NCBI GenBank assembly: GCA_023460975.1
Contig: JAEWOG010000092.1
Coordinates: 124,001-188,000, forward strand
Direction of reading: 5' to 3'
Source: Actinomycetes bacterium
Lineage (GTDB): Bacteria; Actinomycetota; Actinomycetes; Propionibacteriales; Nocardioidaceae
DNA: 64,000 nt
Below the pieces are notes generated by a model. It was not told the DNA's origin, did no database searches, and was given only the letters and a program-made list of their open reading frames with translations. Numbering within the stretch: position 1 is the first letter of the stretch; the number at the start of each line of letters is the position of its first letter. Made by a program: the position numbers and the translations under genes. Positions 19,266-27,744 of the stretch are shown piece after piece.

Positions 19266-19865
19266 ATGACCGACGCCCCCGACGACGCCGTGAACGCACC
19301 GTACGGACCTCTGCCCACCGGCGGACAGGTTCGCCCCATCACCCGGTGGGGCACACCGGTCATGCACCGCCCCCAGCAACTGGTGACGGTCTTCGACGAC
19401 GCGCTGCGTGCTCTGGCGGCCGACATGGTGGCCACCATGTACGCGGCCGACGGGGTCGGGCTGGCCGCCTGCCAGATCGGGGAGGACGTCGCCATGTACG
19501 TCTTCGACTGCCCCGACGCCGAGGGCGTGAGGACCGTGGGCGTGGTGTGCAATCCGCAGCTGAGCGTTCCCGAGGGGACCGATCGCCACATCGACAGCGA
19601 CGACGAGGGCTGCCTCAGCTTTCCGGGCGCCTTCGTGGAGTGCGCCCGCCCGGACTTCGCCTCGGTCACCGGGCAGGGTCTGGACGGCACCATCGTGGAG
19701 TTCTCCGGCGACGGGCTACTGGCGCGCTGCCTGCAACACGAGAGCGACCACACCTTCGGGACCGTCTTCGGCGATCGGGTCTCGACCAAGGCCCGCAAGA
19801 AGCTGCAAAAGACGCACGACAAGGCCGTGGCCGACTATCCCGCCACCTGGCCGGCCGACGCCTGA
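19266..19865 (+). CDS. def: Peptide deformylase
   Basis: Removes the N-formyl group from nascent proteins at the ribosome. All three motifs of the family are present: GVGLAACQ (63-70), EGCLS (114-118, metal ligand Cys116) and HESDH (158-162, two metal histidines and the catalytic Glu). At 199 residues it is a normal length with a short N-terminal extension. The last 31 bases overlap the 3' end of the convergent trmH-type gene, so both stop codons lie inside the other gene's coding sequence. Confidence 0.96.
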   Translation: MTDAPDDAVNAPYGPLPTGGQVRPITRWGTPVMHRPQQLVTVFDDALRALAADMVATMYAADGVGLAACQIGEDVAMYVFDCPDAEGVRTVGVVCNPQLSVPEGTDRHIDSDDEGCLSFPGAFVECARPDFASVTGQGLDGTIVEFSGDGLLARCLQHESDHTFGTVFGDRVSTKARKKLQKTHDKAVADYPATWPADA

Positions 19866-20680
19866 CTCGATGGGGTCACTCGTCGCGAGGTGACGTAGCA
19901 GGCCACTGCCGCGGCGGCAGCGACGTTGAGGGAGTCGATGCCTGCCTGCATCGGGATGATCGCCCTGCGGTCGGACGCCTGCTCCCAGTGGCGCGACAGA
20001 CCGTGTCCCTCCGTACCCAGAACCAGAGCCACCCGGTCGAGGCCCGCGACGGTCTCCTCGATGTCGCGGGCATCGTCCGCAAGGGTCAACGCGACGGTGG
20101 TGAACCCGCGGCGCGAGAGTTCCGCGAGGCCGTCGTGCCAGTCCGGTAGACGCGTCCACGGCAGGCTGAACACGGCACCCATGCCCACCTTCACCGCGCG
20201 ACGGTAGAGCGGGTCGGCACACCGGGGTGCCAACAGCACGGCATCGAAGCCCAGCGCCGCGCCACACCGGAAGATCGCGCCGACGTTGGTGTGATCGACC
20301 AGGTCCTCGAGCACGAGCACTGAGCGCGCCGCGTCCAGCACGTCATCGATGCTGGGCAGGGGGCTGCGGTGGAGCGAGGCGAGGGCCCCGCGGTGGACGT
20401 GGAACCCCGTCACCTCCTCAGCCAACTCCTCCGAGAGCACGTAGCACGGGACGTCCGCACTCCCCAGTACATCCGCCAGACCCTCCAGCCACCGAGGGGC
20501 CATGAGGAAGGAACGGGGCCGATGCCCGGCCTCGACGGCACGCCGGACCACCTTCTCGCCCTCGGCGAGGAAGAGTCCGTTGCTGCTCTCCAGGTGCTTG
20601 CGCAGCTGCACGTCGCGCAGGTCGCGGTAGTCCGCGAGCCGCGGGTCGGCCGCGTCGGTGATCTCGATGAACTCAGCCAC
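19835..20680 (-). CDS. TrmH/SpoU-family RNA 2'-O-ribose methyltransferase
   Basis: A 281-residue SAM-dependent methyltransferase with the SPOUT knot. An N-terminal L30e-like substrate domain (NGLFLAEGEKVVRRAVEAGHRP) precedes the catalytic domain with motif 1 NVGAIFRCGAALGFD, motif 2 LGTEGHGLS and motif 3 DSLNVAAAAAVACY. The target, tRNA or rRNA ribose, cannot be told from sequence. GTG 20680 overlaps the end of cobA by eight bases, so translation is coupled. An unstructured tail (SSQASAGQVAG) runs 31 bases into the end of def on the other strand. Confidence 0.92.
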   Translation of the reverse strand: MAEFIEITDAADPRLADYRDLRDVQLRKHLESSNGLFLAEGEKVVRRAVEAGHRPRSFLMAPRWLEGLADVLGSADVPCYVLSEELAEEVTGFHVHRGALASLHRSPLPSIDDVLDAARSVLVLEDLVDHTNVGAIFRCGAALGFDAVLLAPRCADPLYRRAVKVGMGAVFSLPWTRLPDWHDGLAELSRRGFTTVALTLADDARDIEETVAGLDRVALVLGTEGHGLSRHWEQASDRRAIIPMQAGIDSLNVAAAAAVACYVTSRRVTPSSQASAGQVAG

Positions 20681-21896
20681 GCGAGTACTCCGCGGGGTTG
20701 GCCACCGCCACGACCTCCCCGACCACGATGATGGCGGGGGGACGGACCTCGTGCGCCACCAGATCATCGCCCAGCGTGGCCAACGTCGACAGCACGGTGC
20801 GCTCCTGGGGCAAGGTGCCGTCAACGATCACAGCCACCGGGGTGTCCCCCGCGCGCCCGCCCGCGACCAGGGCGCGTGCGATCGCCGGGGCGTTGTGCAC
20901 GGCCATCAGGAACACCACGGTTCCCTTGAGCCGGGCGAGGGCTTCGTAGTCGACCAGCGACTCATCGTGTCCGGGCGGCAGGTGCCCCGACACCACGGTG
21001 AACTCGTGGGCCACCCCGCGGTGGGTCACCGGGATTCCAGCTCGCGCGGGCACGGAGATCGCCGACGAGAGCCCGGGAATCACGCTCACCGGCACTCCCG
21101 CCTCGCGACAGGCGATGACTTCCTCGTACCCACGGCCGAACACGAAGTTGTCGCCGCCCTTGAAGCGCACCACCCGCTTGCCCTCGCGGGCGCGCTCGAC
21201 GATGACCTCGTTGATGAACTCCTGGGCCGCGAACCTGCCGCGCGGCAGCTTCGTCACGTCGATGAGCTCGACATCCGCGGAGAGTTCCTCCAGGAGCTCG
21301 CGCGGTGCGAGCCTGTCGGCCACCACCACGTCAGCCGACGCGAGGGCGTGCCGAGCCGCCACGGTGACCAGGTCGCGGTCGCCGGGTCCGCCCCCCACCA
21401 GGACGACGCCGGGCGTGCGGTCGTGAGCGCCGGTGGCGTCGAGTTGCCCGTCGTGCAGCGCGGCCACGATCTGGTCGCGAAGCGCTGCCGAGCGCCGCGG
21501 CTCGCGGTTGCCGAGCACACCGACCGCGAGACTGCCGTGCCGTCCCACCGCGGGCGTCCATGCGCTCCCCTGACGAGCGTCGTCGCTGCGCACGCAGAAG
21601 ATGCGTCGCTCCTCGGCCGCCGCGCACACGCGTGCGTTGACCTCAGGGTCGTCGGTGGCCGCGATGGCGTACCACGCACCGTCGAGGTCGGACTCCTCGA
21701 AGGCGCGCAGACGCAGCTCCACTTCGGTACTCATCCCCTCCAGCGCGGGAGTCACCACCGGACTGACGACCACCACCCGTGCGCCGGCAGCGATCAGGGC
21801 GGGCACGCGCCGCTGGGCAACGTGTCCCCCGCCCACGACCGTCACGAGACGATCGCGCAGCACGAGGCCGGACAAGTACGGGGCAGGCTCGCTCAT
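20673..21896 (-). CDS. cobA: Bifunctional precorrin-2 dehydrogenase / uroporphyrinogen-III methyltransferase
   Basis: A 407-residue fusion for siroheme (and possibly corrinoid) synthesis. Residues 1-150 form a CysG-N/Met8-like NAD-dependent dehydrogenase domain (LVTVVGGGHVAQRRV). Residues 160-400 form the SUMT tetrapyrrole methylase domain (GGGPGDRDLVTVAARHAL, VVRFKGGDNFVFGRGYEE, GLSSAISVPARAGIPVTHRG) that methylates uroporphyrinogen III twice with SAM. Siroheme serves sulfite and nitrite reductases, neither of which is in the window. ATG 21896 gives a family-type start (SGLVLRDRLVTVVGGG); a weak GAGAAT box is six bases upstream. Confidence 0.94.
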   Translation of the reverse strand: MSEPAPYLSGLVLRDRLVTVVGGGHVAQRRVPALIAAGARVVVVSPVVTPALEGMSTEVELRLRAFEESDLDGAWYAIAATDDPEVNARVCAAAEERRIFCVRSDDARQGSAWTPAVGRHGSLAVGVLGNREPRRSAALRDQIVAALHDGQLDATGAHDRTPGVVLVGGGPGDRDLVTVAARHALASADVVVADRLAPRELLEELSADVELIDVTKLPRGRFAAQEFINEVIVERAREGKRVVRFKGGDNFVFGRGYEEVIACREAGVPVSVIPGLSSAISVPARAGIPVTHRGVAHEFTVVSGHLPPGHDESLVDYEALARLKGTVVFLMAVHNAPAIARALVAGGRAGDTPVAVIVDGTLPQERTVLSTLATLGDDLVAHEVRPPAIIVVGEVVAVANPAEYSRG

Positions 21897-21976
21897 GGCG
21901 TCATTCTCCCCCGCCCGGGCCGCCACCGTGGCAGCCAGTCCTTTCGTGGAACGCCGCCGGATGACAGGTTGGGCGC

Positions 21977-22498
21977 ATGAGCATCGAACGCCCCGTGGCC
22001 CCCAATCCGTACGACTACCTGCCGCCAGTCCCTTCCTTCACGGTGACGAGTTCCGACGTGACCGAGGGGGACGTCCTCAAGGACGCACAGGTGGCAGCGC
22101 TCGGGAACACCTCGCCTCACCTGGCCTGGCATGGCGCCCCCGAAGAGACGCAGTCCTATGTGGTGACCTGCTTCGACCCGGATGCTCCGACGCCGAGCGG
22201 GTTCTGGCACTGGGCTCTGGTCGACATCCCGGCCGACGTCACTCACCTCGACACGAACGCGGCAGCCGGGGTGCTCCCCGCCGGCGCCTTCCACCTGCGC
22301 AATGACGGCGGCGAGGCCGGATTCATGGGGGCGGCGCCTCCGCAGGGCGACCATCCCCACCGCTACTTCTTCGTGGTGCACGCGGTGGGCGAGCCCAGCC
22401 TCGGCATCGACGAGGCGGCCTCCAATGCCGTGATGTCGTTCAACCTCGCCTTCAAGACGCTGGCCCGCGCGGTCATCCACGGCACGTACTCCCACTGA
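21977..22498 (+). CDS. YbhB/YbcL-type PEBP family protein
   Basis: A 173-residue phosphatidylethanolamine-binding-protein-like protein, the bacterial branch usually annotated as Raf-kinase-inhibitor-like. Signature segments are SPHLAWHGAPEETQSYVVTCFDPDAPTPSG, WHWALVDIPADVTHL, GFMGAAPPQGDHPHRYFFVVHAV. The conserved Asp-Pro-Asp and the His pair line the anion-binding pocket. The cellular role is not known. It is cytosolic, with no signal peptide, and is followed by a strong terminator. Confidence 0.92.
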   Translation: MSIERPVAPNPYDYLPPVPSFTVTSSDVTEGDVLKDAQVAALGNTSPHLAWHGAPEETQSYVVTCFDPDAPTPSGFWHWALVDIPADVTHLDTNAAAGVLPAGAFHLRNDGGEAGFMGAAPPQGDHPHRYFFVVHAVGEPSLGIDEAASNAVMSFNLAFKTLARAVIHGTYSH

Positions 22499-22756
22499 CA
22501 CCGACCGCGCACTGACACAGGACTGTGGTCTAGAGCACTTCGACCAATCTTCGGAAACGGCGCCGGGCACCAGCCCGGCGCCGTTTTCATGTCCTCACGG
22601 CCGAAATCCGCGTCGTGGTGCAGTTCACACGCTCAGCGTGAGCGACGCGGCGCCGCAGCGTGAACCGGAACATGAAGTTTCGTTCACCGAATATAAAGAT
22701 TTCATAAAGTCGACTTACCTTGGATGTACCGACGTTCCCTCCGAAAGGCCGCACCG
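22499..22756. other. 258-bp intergenic region with terminator, inverted repeats and an AT-rich promoter
   Basis: From left to right it holds the PEBP terminator (22555-22586), an 8-bp inverted repeat CCGCGTCG (22608-22615) / CGACGCGG (22643-22650) that encloses a palindrome CACGCTCAGCGTG (22628-22640), a second AGCGTGA half-site at about 22657, and an AT-rich patch at about 22690-22710 that contains ATAAAG twice, followed by TACCTT (22716-22721). I see no coding potential. Confidence 0.6.
22555..22586 (+). terminator. Strong intrinsic terminator after the PEBP gene
   Basis: A 14-bp perfect stem (22555-22568 with 22573-22586) with the loop ACCA is flanked by A and T residues, which makes it a classical hairpin able to act on either strand. 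Confidence 0.88.
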
Positions 22757-23266
22757 ATGCCAGTCACCTACCGCGCAGTCACAGTCGCTCTGGCGACGGC
22801 ACTCGCGAGCGTGGTTCTGGCACCAAGCGCGCCGGTGGCCGCCACACCTGTCACTCCGGTCGTCGAGCAGACGGCCAAGTCGAGCTTCGAGAGTCTCGAG
22901 GCCGAGGTGCTCGCGGAGGTGAACGCGGCTCGCGCGGACGAGAGCCTCAAGCCCATCAAGCTGGCGAGCCCGTGCGTGTCCCGCTTGGCCGAGAAGTGGA
23001 GCGCGCGCATCGCCCGCACCGGGGTGCTGGAGCACCGTTCCCAGAGCGTCGTGATCCGGCGCTGCCGGCAGTCCTGGGCAGGCGAGACCCTGATCCGCGG
23101 CTACGACCTCACGGCCGAGAGCATGGTGGCGGCCTGGATGGACTCCCCCGGCCACCGCGCCATCCTGATGAGCCCGAAGGCCCGCCTCGGCGCTGTCGCG
23201 GTCTCCGTTGACTCGGATGACCGGGTCATCGGAGTCATCAACGTGGTACGTCCCTCCCGCCGCTGA
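22757..23266 (+). CDS. Secreted CAP-domain (SCP/PR1-like) protein
   Basis: A 169-residue exported protein. The hydrophobic stretch AVTVALATALASVVLAPSAPVAA is a likely signal peptide. The rest is a CAP domain: EVLAEVNAARADESLKPIKLA at the start, then WSARIARTGVLEHRSQSV, AGETLIRGY and MVAAWMDSPGHRAILMSPKARLGAVAV. The His and Glu residues of the CAP cavity are present; enzyme activity is unproved in bacteria. ATG 22757 has GAAAGG eight bases upstream. An in-frame ATG at 22724 would add a basic leader (YRRSLRKAA) but has no ribosome binding site. Confidence 0.85.
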   Translation: MPVTYRAVTVALATALASVVLAPSAPVAATPVTPVVEQTAKSSFESLEAEVLAEVNAARADESLKPIKLASPCVSRLAEKWSARIARTGVLEHRSQSVVIRRCRQSWAGETLIRGYDLTAESMVAAWMDSPGHRAILMSPKARLGAVAVSVDSDDRVIGVINVVRPSRR

Positions 23267-23344
23267 TCCAGGACCCGCTCTCGGCCTTGCGCACGCAGGG
23301 TCAGGGCTGCGCTAGGCTCGACGCCCCTCGGCGGAAGGACCTGG

Positions 23345-24142
23345 ATGCTGCACGTGTCCTTGGCCGTGCGCGCCTTCCGCAGGTACTCCACATACGGGGC
23401 CGCCACTCTTGCCGGCATCTTCACCAACTCGGTGTTCGGCGTGATCTACTCCTACGCCTATGTGGCACTGTGGGCCCAACGGCCGGACGCGGGTGGGTAC
23501 GACGCCACCGACGCCGTCACCTTCGTGTGGTTGGGGCAGGCACTGCTCATGACAGTGTCGGTGTGGGCCAGTGGGGTGACCGAGGATCTCGGGGAGCGCA
23601 TTCGCACCGGTGACGTGGCCGTCGACCTGTACCGTCCGGTCAATCTGGTCGGGTGGTACCTGGCCATGGATCTGGGGCGTGCTGCCTACCACCTGCTGAC
23701 CCGCGGGCTGGCCCCCACCCTCGTCGGTCTCGTGCTCTTCGACATCAGACTGCCTGCCTCTCCCGGAGCGGCACTCGGCTTCGCCGTGGCCGTCGTGCTG
23801 GCCGTGATCGTCAGTTTCGCTCTGCGCTTCCTCGTCGCGTGCAGCGCCTTCTGGCTGCTCGACGCATCCGGCCCGAAGGTGCTCTACAACGTGGTCGGGC
23901 TCTTCATGTCGGGCATGACGCTGCCCTTGGTGCTCTTCCCCGGCGCCTTGGGCACCGTCGCCAACGCTCTCCCGTGGGCAGCGATCATCCAGGTTCCCAA
24001 TGACATCTGGCTGGGCACCCACTCCGGCGTGGAGGTCGTGGCCGCCGTGGCCTTCCAGACGGTGTGGGCCGTCGTGCTGCTGGGCACCTGCCACCTGGTC
24101 CTGGCGGCCGCGACCCGCAAGGTGGTGGTCCAAGGTGGCTGA
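23345..24142 (+). CDS. ABC-2 type exporter permease (first subunit)
   Basis: A 265-residue membrane protein with about six hydrophobic segments, resembling the ABC-2 family permeases that KEGG groups as viologen-exporter type. A motif near the middle, RIRTGDVAVDLYRPVNLVGWYLA, is typical of this group. With the next two genes it forms a complete exporter: two different permeases and one ATPase. The substrate is unknown. ATG 23345 has GGAAGGA five bases upstream, and TAGGCT at 23313-23318 gives a leader of about 20 to 25 bases. Confidence 0.85.
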   Translation: MLHVSLAVRAFRRYSTYGAATLAGIFTNSVFGVIYSYAYVALWAQRPDAGGYDATDAVTFVWLGQALLMTVSVWASGVTEDLGERIRTGDVAVDLYRPVNLVGWYLAMDLGRAAYHLLTRGLAPTLVGLVLFDIRLPASPGAALGFAVAVVLAVIVSFALRFLVACSAFWLLDASGPKVLYNVVGLFMSGMTLPLVLFPGALGTVANALPWAAIIQVPNDIWLGTHSGVEVVAAVAFQTVWAVVLLGTCHLVLAAATRKVVVQGG

Positions 24143-24953
24143 ACTACTCGTGAGGGGTGCACACGCAGGTCGTAGCTACGTCGGCATCGCGGGCCTGTGG
24201 ATCAGGGCCGCGTGGCAGTACCAGACATCTTTCTGGACGCTGTTGCTGGGCAGCGCGCTCATCAACGTCATCGACTTCGTCGCCCTGATCATCATCTTCT
24301 CCGCGATCGACTCCCTCGCCGGCTTCGCCCTCGCGGAGGTGGCCCTGTTGTACGCGGCGACTCATGTGGCGCTGGGCGCCGCCGACACCCTCATCGGCAG
24401 CGTCGAGCGCATCGGCACCTACATCCGTACGGGTCGGCTCGACCAGATGCTCACCAAGCCGGTGCCGTTGCTCGTCCAGGTGTGCGCCGACCAATTCACG
24501 CTGCGCCGGTTGGGGCGCATCAGTCAGGCCGCGATCGTGTTCGCGTGGGCGGCCCTCTGGGTCGACTGGTCCCCCGCCAAGGTGCTCGTCGCCGTCGGCA
24601 TGCTCGTCAGCGGAACCGTCATCTTCTTCGGGTTCTTCGTCGGCTTCTCGAGCATCCAGTTCTGGACGACGGATGCCAGCGAGTTCGCGAACGCGTTCAC
24701 CTACGGTGGGGCCACTCTCACCGCGTACCCGCTGACCGTCTTCCCCCGCGAACTCCTCTTGGGACTCACCTTCGGTCTGCCCGTGGCCTTCGTCAACTGG
24801 TATCCGTGCCTCTACCTGCTCGACCGTACGGACCCGTTCGGACTCCCCTCCATCCTTCAGTTCGCCTCGCCAGCCGCCGCCGCACTCGTCCTGTGCGCCG
24901 CGCTCCTCGTGTGGCGCAGCGGAGTGCGCCGCTACACCTCGACAGGATCCTGA
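24135..24953 (+). CDS. ABC-2 type exporter permease (second subunit)
   Basis: A 272-residue partner permease with six predicted membrane helices. RIGTYIRTGRLDQMLTKPVPLLVQ matches the group motif seen in the first permease (a loop of form R.GxLDxxLxxPVxxL), and FANAFTYGGATLTAYPLTVFP follows. GTG 24135 overlaps the upstream gene by eight bases; GTG 24150 is also in frame. Co-transcribed and probably translationally coupled with its neighbours. Confidence 0.85.
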   Translation: MAELLVRGAHAGRSYVGIAGLWIRAAWQYQTSFWTLLLGSALINVIDFVALIIIFSAIDSLAGFALAEVALLYAATHVALGAADTLIGSVERIGTYIRTGRLDQMLTKPVPLLVQVCADQFTLRRLGRISQAAIVFAWAALWVDWSPAKVLVAVGMLVSGTVIFFGFFVGFSSIQFWTTDASEFANAFTYGGATLTAYPLTVFPRELLLGLTFGLPVAFVNWYPCLYLLDRTDPFGLPSILQFASPAAAALVLCAALLVWRSGVRRYTSTGS

Positions 24954-24956
24954 CTC

Positions 24957-25931
24957 GTGACCCATGCAACGGACCTCCCCGCGGCCATCGAGGCCCGCGA
25001 CCTGACCCGCGACTTCGAGGTGCGCCGCCGCGGCACCGGCTGGCGGCGGACCAAGAGCACCGTTCAGGCCGTGCGTGGGCTCGACCTGACGGTGTCGTCG
25101 GGCGAGATGGTGGGCTACATCGGTCCCAACGGTGCCGGCAAGTCGACGACCGTGAAGATGATGACGGGAATCCTTGTGCCCACGGCGGGTCACCTGCGCG
25201 TGGCGGGCGTCGAACCGAGCAAGGAGCGTACGGCGCTCACCCGCCGCATCGGTGTCGTGTTCGGCCAGCGGTCTGCGCTCTGGTGGGACCTGCCCCTGCG
25301 GGACTCCTTCGACCTGCTCGCGCGGATCTATCGGATTCCCTCGGCCCGCTTCGCCGAGAACCTGGATCGGTACGTCGACCTGCTCGACCTCGCCCCGTTT
25401 CTCGACACTCCTGTCCGGCAGCTCTCGCTGGGGCAACGCATGCGCGGCGACATCGTGGCCGCGCTCCTCCACGATCCCGAGATCCTGTTCCTCGACGAGC
25501 CGACGATTGGCCTGGACGTCGTCTCCAAGGGACGGCTGCGAGAGTTCCTGCGGTCCCTGAACACCGAACGCGGGACGACCCTCATGCTCACCACGCACGA
25601 TCTGGGCGACATCGAGGCCCTGTGTGAGCGCGTGGTCGTCATCGACCACGGCACCCTCGCCTATGACGGCACGCTCGGAGCACTCAGTTCCAGCAGCGGA
25701 GTCGGCCGGACTCTGGTGGTGGACCTGCTTGATGAGACATCACCCATCGCGGTCCCTGGCGCGGAAGTCGTCCGAGTCGAGGGCCCCCGGCAGTGGTTGT
25801 CGCTGCCGGCCGGTGCGAGTGCGGCCCCCGTGGTGGCGGCCGTGGCCGCGGGCTGGGACGTGGCCGACCTGAAGCTGCTCGAGCCGGACATCGAAGACGT
25901 CATCCGAACCCTCTACCAGCGCGGGCGCTGA
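24957..25931 (+). CDS. ABC exporter ATP-binding protein
   Basis: A 324-residue ATPase for the two preceding permeases. Walker A is GPNGAGKST, the Q-loop lies in FGQRSALWW, the signature is LSLGQRMRGD (variant of LSGGQ), Walker B is ILFLDEPTIGLD, and the H-loop is TTHDLGD. An insertion with basic residues (RRRGTGWRRTKS) before Walker A and the FGQRSALWWDLP segment are typical of this exporter subfamily. GTG 24957 comes three bases after the stop of the second permease. Confidence 0.92.
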   Translation: MTHATDLPAAIEARDLTRDFEVRRRGTGWRRTKSTVQAVRGLDLTVSSGEMVGYIGPNGAGKSTTVKMMTGILVPTAGHLRVAGVEPSKERTALTRRIGVVFGQRSALWWDLPLRDSFDLLARIYRIPSARFAENLDRYVDLLDLAPFLDTPVRQLSLGQRMRGDIVAALLHDPEILFLDEPTIGLDVVSKGRLREFLRSLNTERGTTLMLTTHDLGDIEALCERVVVIDHGTLAYDGTLGALSSSSGVGRTLVVDLLDETSPIAVPGAEVVRVEGPRQWLSLPAGASAAPVVAAVAAGWDVADLKLLEPDIEDVIRTLYQRGR

Positions 25932-25980
25932 CCTGCCCGGTGCCGCCGTGCGTGAGGTGTGCCAATGGCAGGATGGCGCC

Positions 25981-26976
25981 ATGCCTGAGAGCCCCGACGC
26001 CGTGGAACCCTGGCGGCCCGATGTCCTGGGCGAGCCGTACGCGGTGCGCACCTTCGCCCTCCCCGATGACTCCGAGGGGCCCGTGATCGCGGCCCTGGTG
26101 AGGCACGCGCCGGAGTCGGCGGCGCCGCAGCATGGTGCGGTGCTGCATGTTCACGGCTTCGCCGACTACTTCTTCCACACCGAGATGGCCGAGTGGTGGA
26201 CTCAGCGCGGATATGCGTTCTATGCGCTCGACCTGCGCAAGTACGGCCGTGCCCTCCTAGAGCACCAGACCGCACATTTCGTCACCTCGCTCGAGGAGCA
26301 CTTCCCCGAGCTCGACGAGGCGTGGCGGATCCTCACCGAGGAGGAAGGCCACGACCGGGTCGTGGTCTCAGCCCACTCCACCGGGGGTCTCACCGTCCCC
26401 CTGTGGGCGGCGAAGCGCGACCTGGGGGCCCTCACCGCCCTCGTGCTGAACTCACCGTGGTTCGACCTGCGCGGCGCCCCGATCCTGCGCAGCCTGCCTG
26501 CACGGGCCGCTCTCGACCAGATCGGTGCCCGCCAGCCGTACCGGGTGATTCCACGACCGGTCAGCGGCTTCTACGCCCGCTCCCTTCACCGCGACCTCGA
26601 TGGGGAGTGGGACTTCGACTTCAACTGGAAGCCGTTGGAGTCCCGCCCTGTGTACGCGGGCTGGCTGCGAGCCGTACGGCGGGGCCACACGACGTTGCAC
26701 CGCGGGCTGGACCTCGGCGTGCCGACGCTGGTGCTCTCGTCCGCGCGGACCGGGAGCCCCGCGACCTTCGGTGAGGAGGTGTTCCGGACCGACATCGTCC
26801 TCGACGTGACACAGATCCGCCGCTGGGCCTCCAGCGTCGGTCGGCACGTCACCAGCATCGCGGTCGATGACGCAATGCACGACATCTTCCTCTCACGGCG
26901 CCCCACCCGGCTGCGCGCCTATGCCGAGCTGGATCGGTGGCTGAGTGCCTGGGTCGAGTCGCGAGCGGTCGTCTGA
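25981..26976 (+). CDS. Alpha/beta hydrolase (S33/monoacylglycerol-lipase-like)
   Basis: A 331-residue cytosolic alpha/beta hydrolase. VLHVHGFADYFFHTEMAEWW provides the oxyanion HG, AHSTGG carries the nucleophile Ser, and AMHDIF near the C-terminus has the likely catalytic His. The closest general type is the serine aminopeptidase S33/lysophospholipase group; the substrate is not known. ATG 25981 follows CAGGAT by six bases. It converges with the TauE-type gene, leaving six bases between stop codons. Confidence 0.9.
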   Translation: MPESPDAVEPWRPDVLGEPYAVRTFALPDDSEGPVIAALVRHAPESAAPQHGAVLHVHGFADYFFHTEMAEWWTQRGYAFYALDLRKYGRALLEHQTAHFVTSLEEHFPELDEAWRILTEEEGHDRVVVSAHSTGGLTVPLWAAKRDLGALTALVLNSPWFDLRGAPILRSLPARAALDQIGARQPYRVIPRPVSGFYARSLHRDLDGEWDFDFNWKPLESRPVYAGWLRAVRRGHTTLHRGLDLGVPTLVLSSARTGSPATFGEEVFRTDIVLDVTQIRRWASSVGRHVTSIAVDDAMHDIFLSRRPTRLRAYAELDRWLSAWVESRAVV

Positions 26977-26982
26977 GCCGCT

Positions 26983-27744
26983 CTACTTCGCGACGAAGAC
27001 GACCAGCGCCACGACGCCCACGGTGACGATCAGGGCCCGCAGCACCACGGGCGGCAGCCGCCGCCCCACCGAGGCCCCGATCAGGCCGCCGATCACGGCA
27101 CCGACCGCGATGACGACAACCACGGTCCAGTCGACGTCCGCGACGAGCGCGAAGAGGATCCCTGCGACCCCGTTCACGACGGCCGCCAGCACGTTCTTGA
27201 CCCCGTTGAGACGCTGAAGGCCCTCGTTGATGCCGATCCCCATGATCGCCATCATCAGAACGCCTTGGGCTGCCCCGAAGTAGCCCCCGTACACGCCGCA
27301 CGCGAACATCGCGGGCCACACCCACCACGCACCGCGCTCGGGCAGGCCGCCCGTCGACTCGTGGCGGCTGGCCACCCATCGTGAGATGCGGGGACCGGCG
27401 AGGACCAGCACGATGCCCAGCCCGATGAGCGCAGGCACGATCGCTCCGAAGAGCCCTGGTTGCCACAGCAACAGCAGTGCCCCCGACAGCCCGCCGGTCA
27501 GGGACGCCGACGCCAGATGCAGCACCCGCGCACGCTGCCCGGACAACTCGCGTCGATACCCCAGGGCACCCGTCACCGACCCGGGGACGAGTCCGATCGT
27601 GTTGGACACGTTCGCGGTGACGGGTGGCACACCGAACGCGAGCAGGGTCGGGAACGTCACAAGCGTTCCCGACCCCACCACGGTGTTGATGGTCCCTGCC
27701 GCGACGCCCGCGAGGGCGATCAGAGCAAGTTCAAGCGGACTCAC
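26983..27744 (-). CDS. TauE/SafE (TSUP) family membrane transporter
   Basis: A 253-residue membrane protein with about eight helices in two repeats (GVAAGTINTVVGSGTLVTFPTLL and CGVYGGYFGAAQGVLMMAIM), the hallmark of TSUP transporters linked to export of sulfite, sulfoacetate or other organosulfur anions. The real substrate is open. GTG 27744 overlaps the stop codon of the SPFH gene by four bases (GTGA), so it is translationally coupled to an SPFH-NfeD module, which is not a context usually described for it. Confidence 0.88.
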   Translation of the reverse strand: MSPLELALIALAGVAAGTINTVVGSGTLVTFPTLLAFGVPPVTANVSNTIGLVPGSVTGALGYRRELSGQRARVLHLASASLTGGLSGALLLLWQPGLFGAIVPALIGLGIVLVLAGPRISRWVASRHESTGGLPERGAWWVWPAMFACGVYGGYFGAAQGVLMMAIMGIGINEGLQRLNGVKNVLAAVVNGVAGILFALVADVDWTVVVVIAVGAVIGGLIGASVGRRLPPVVLRALIVTVGVVALVVFVAK

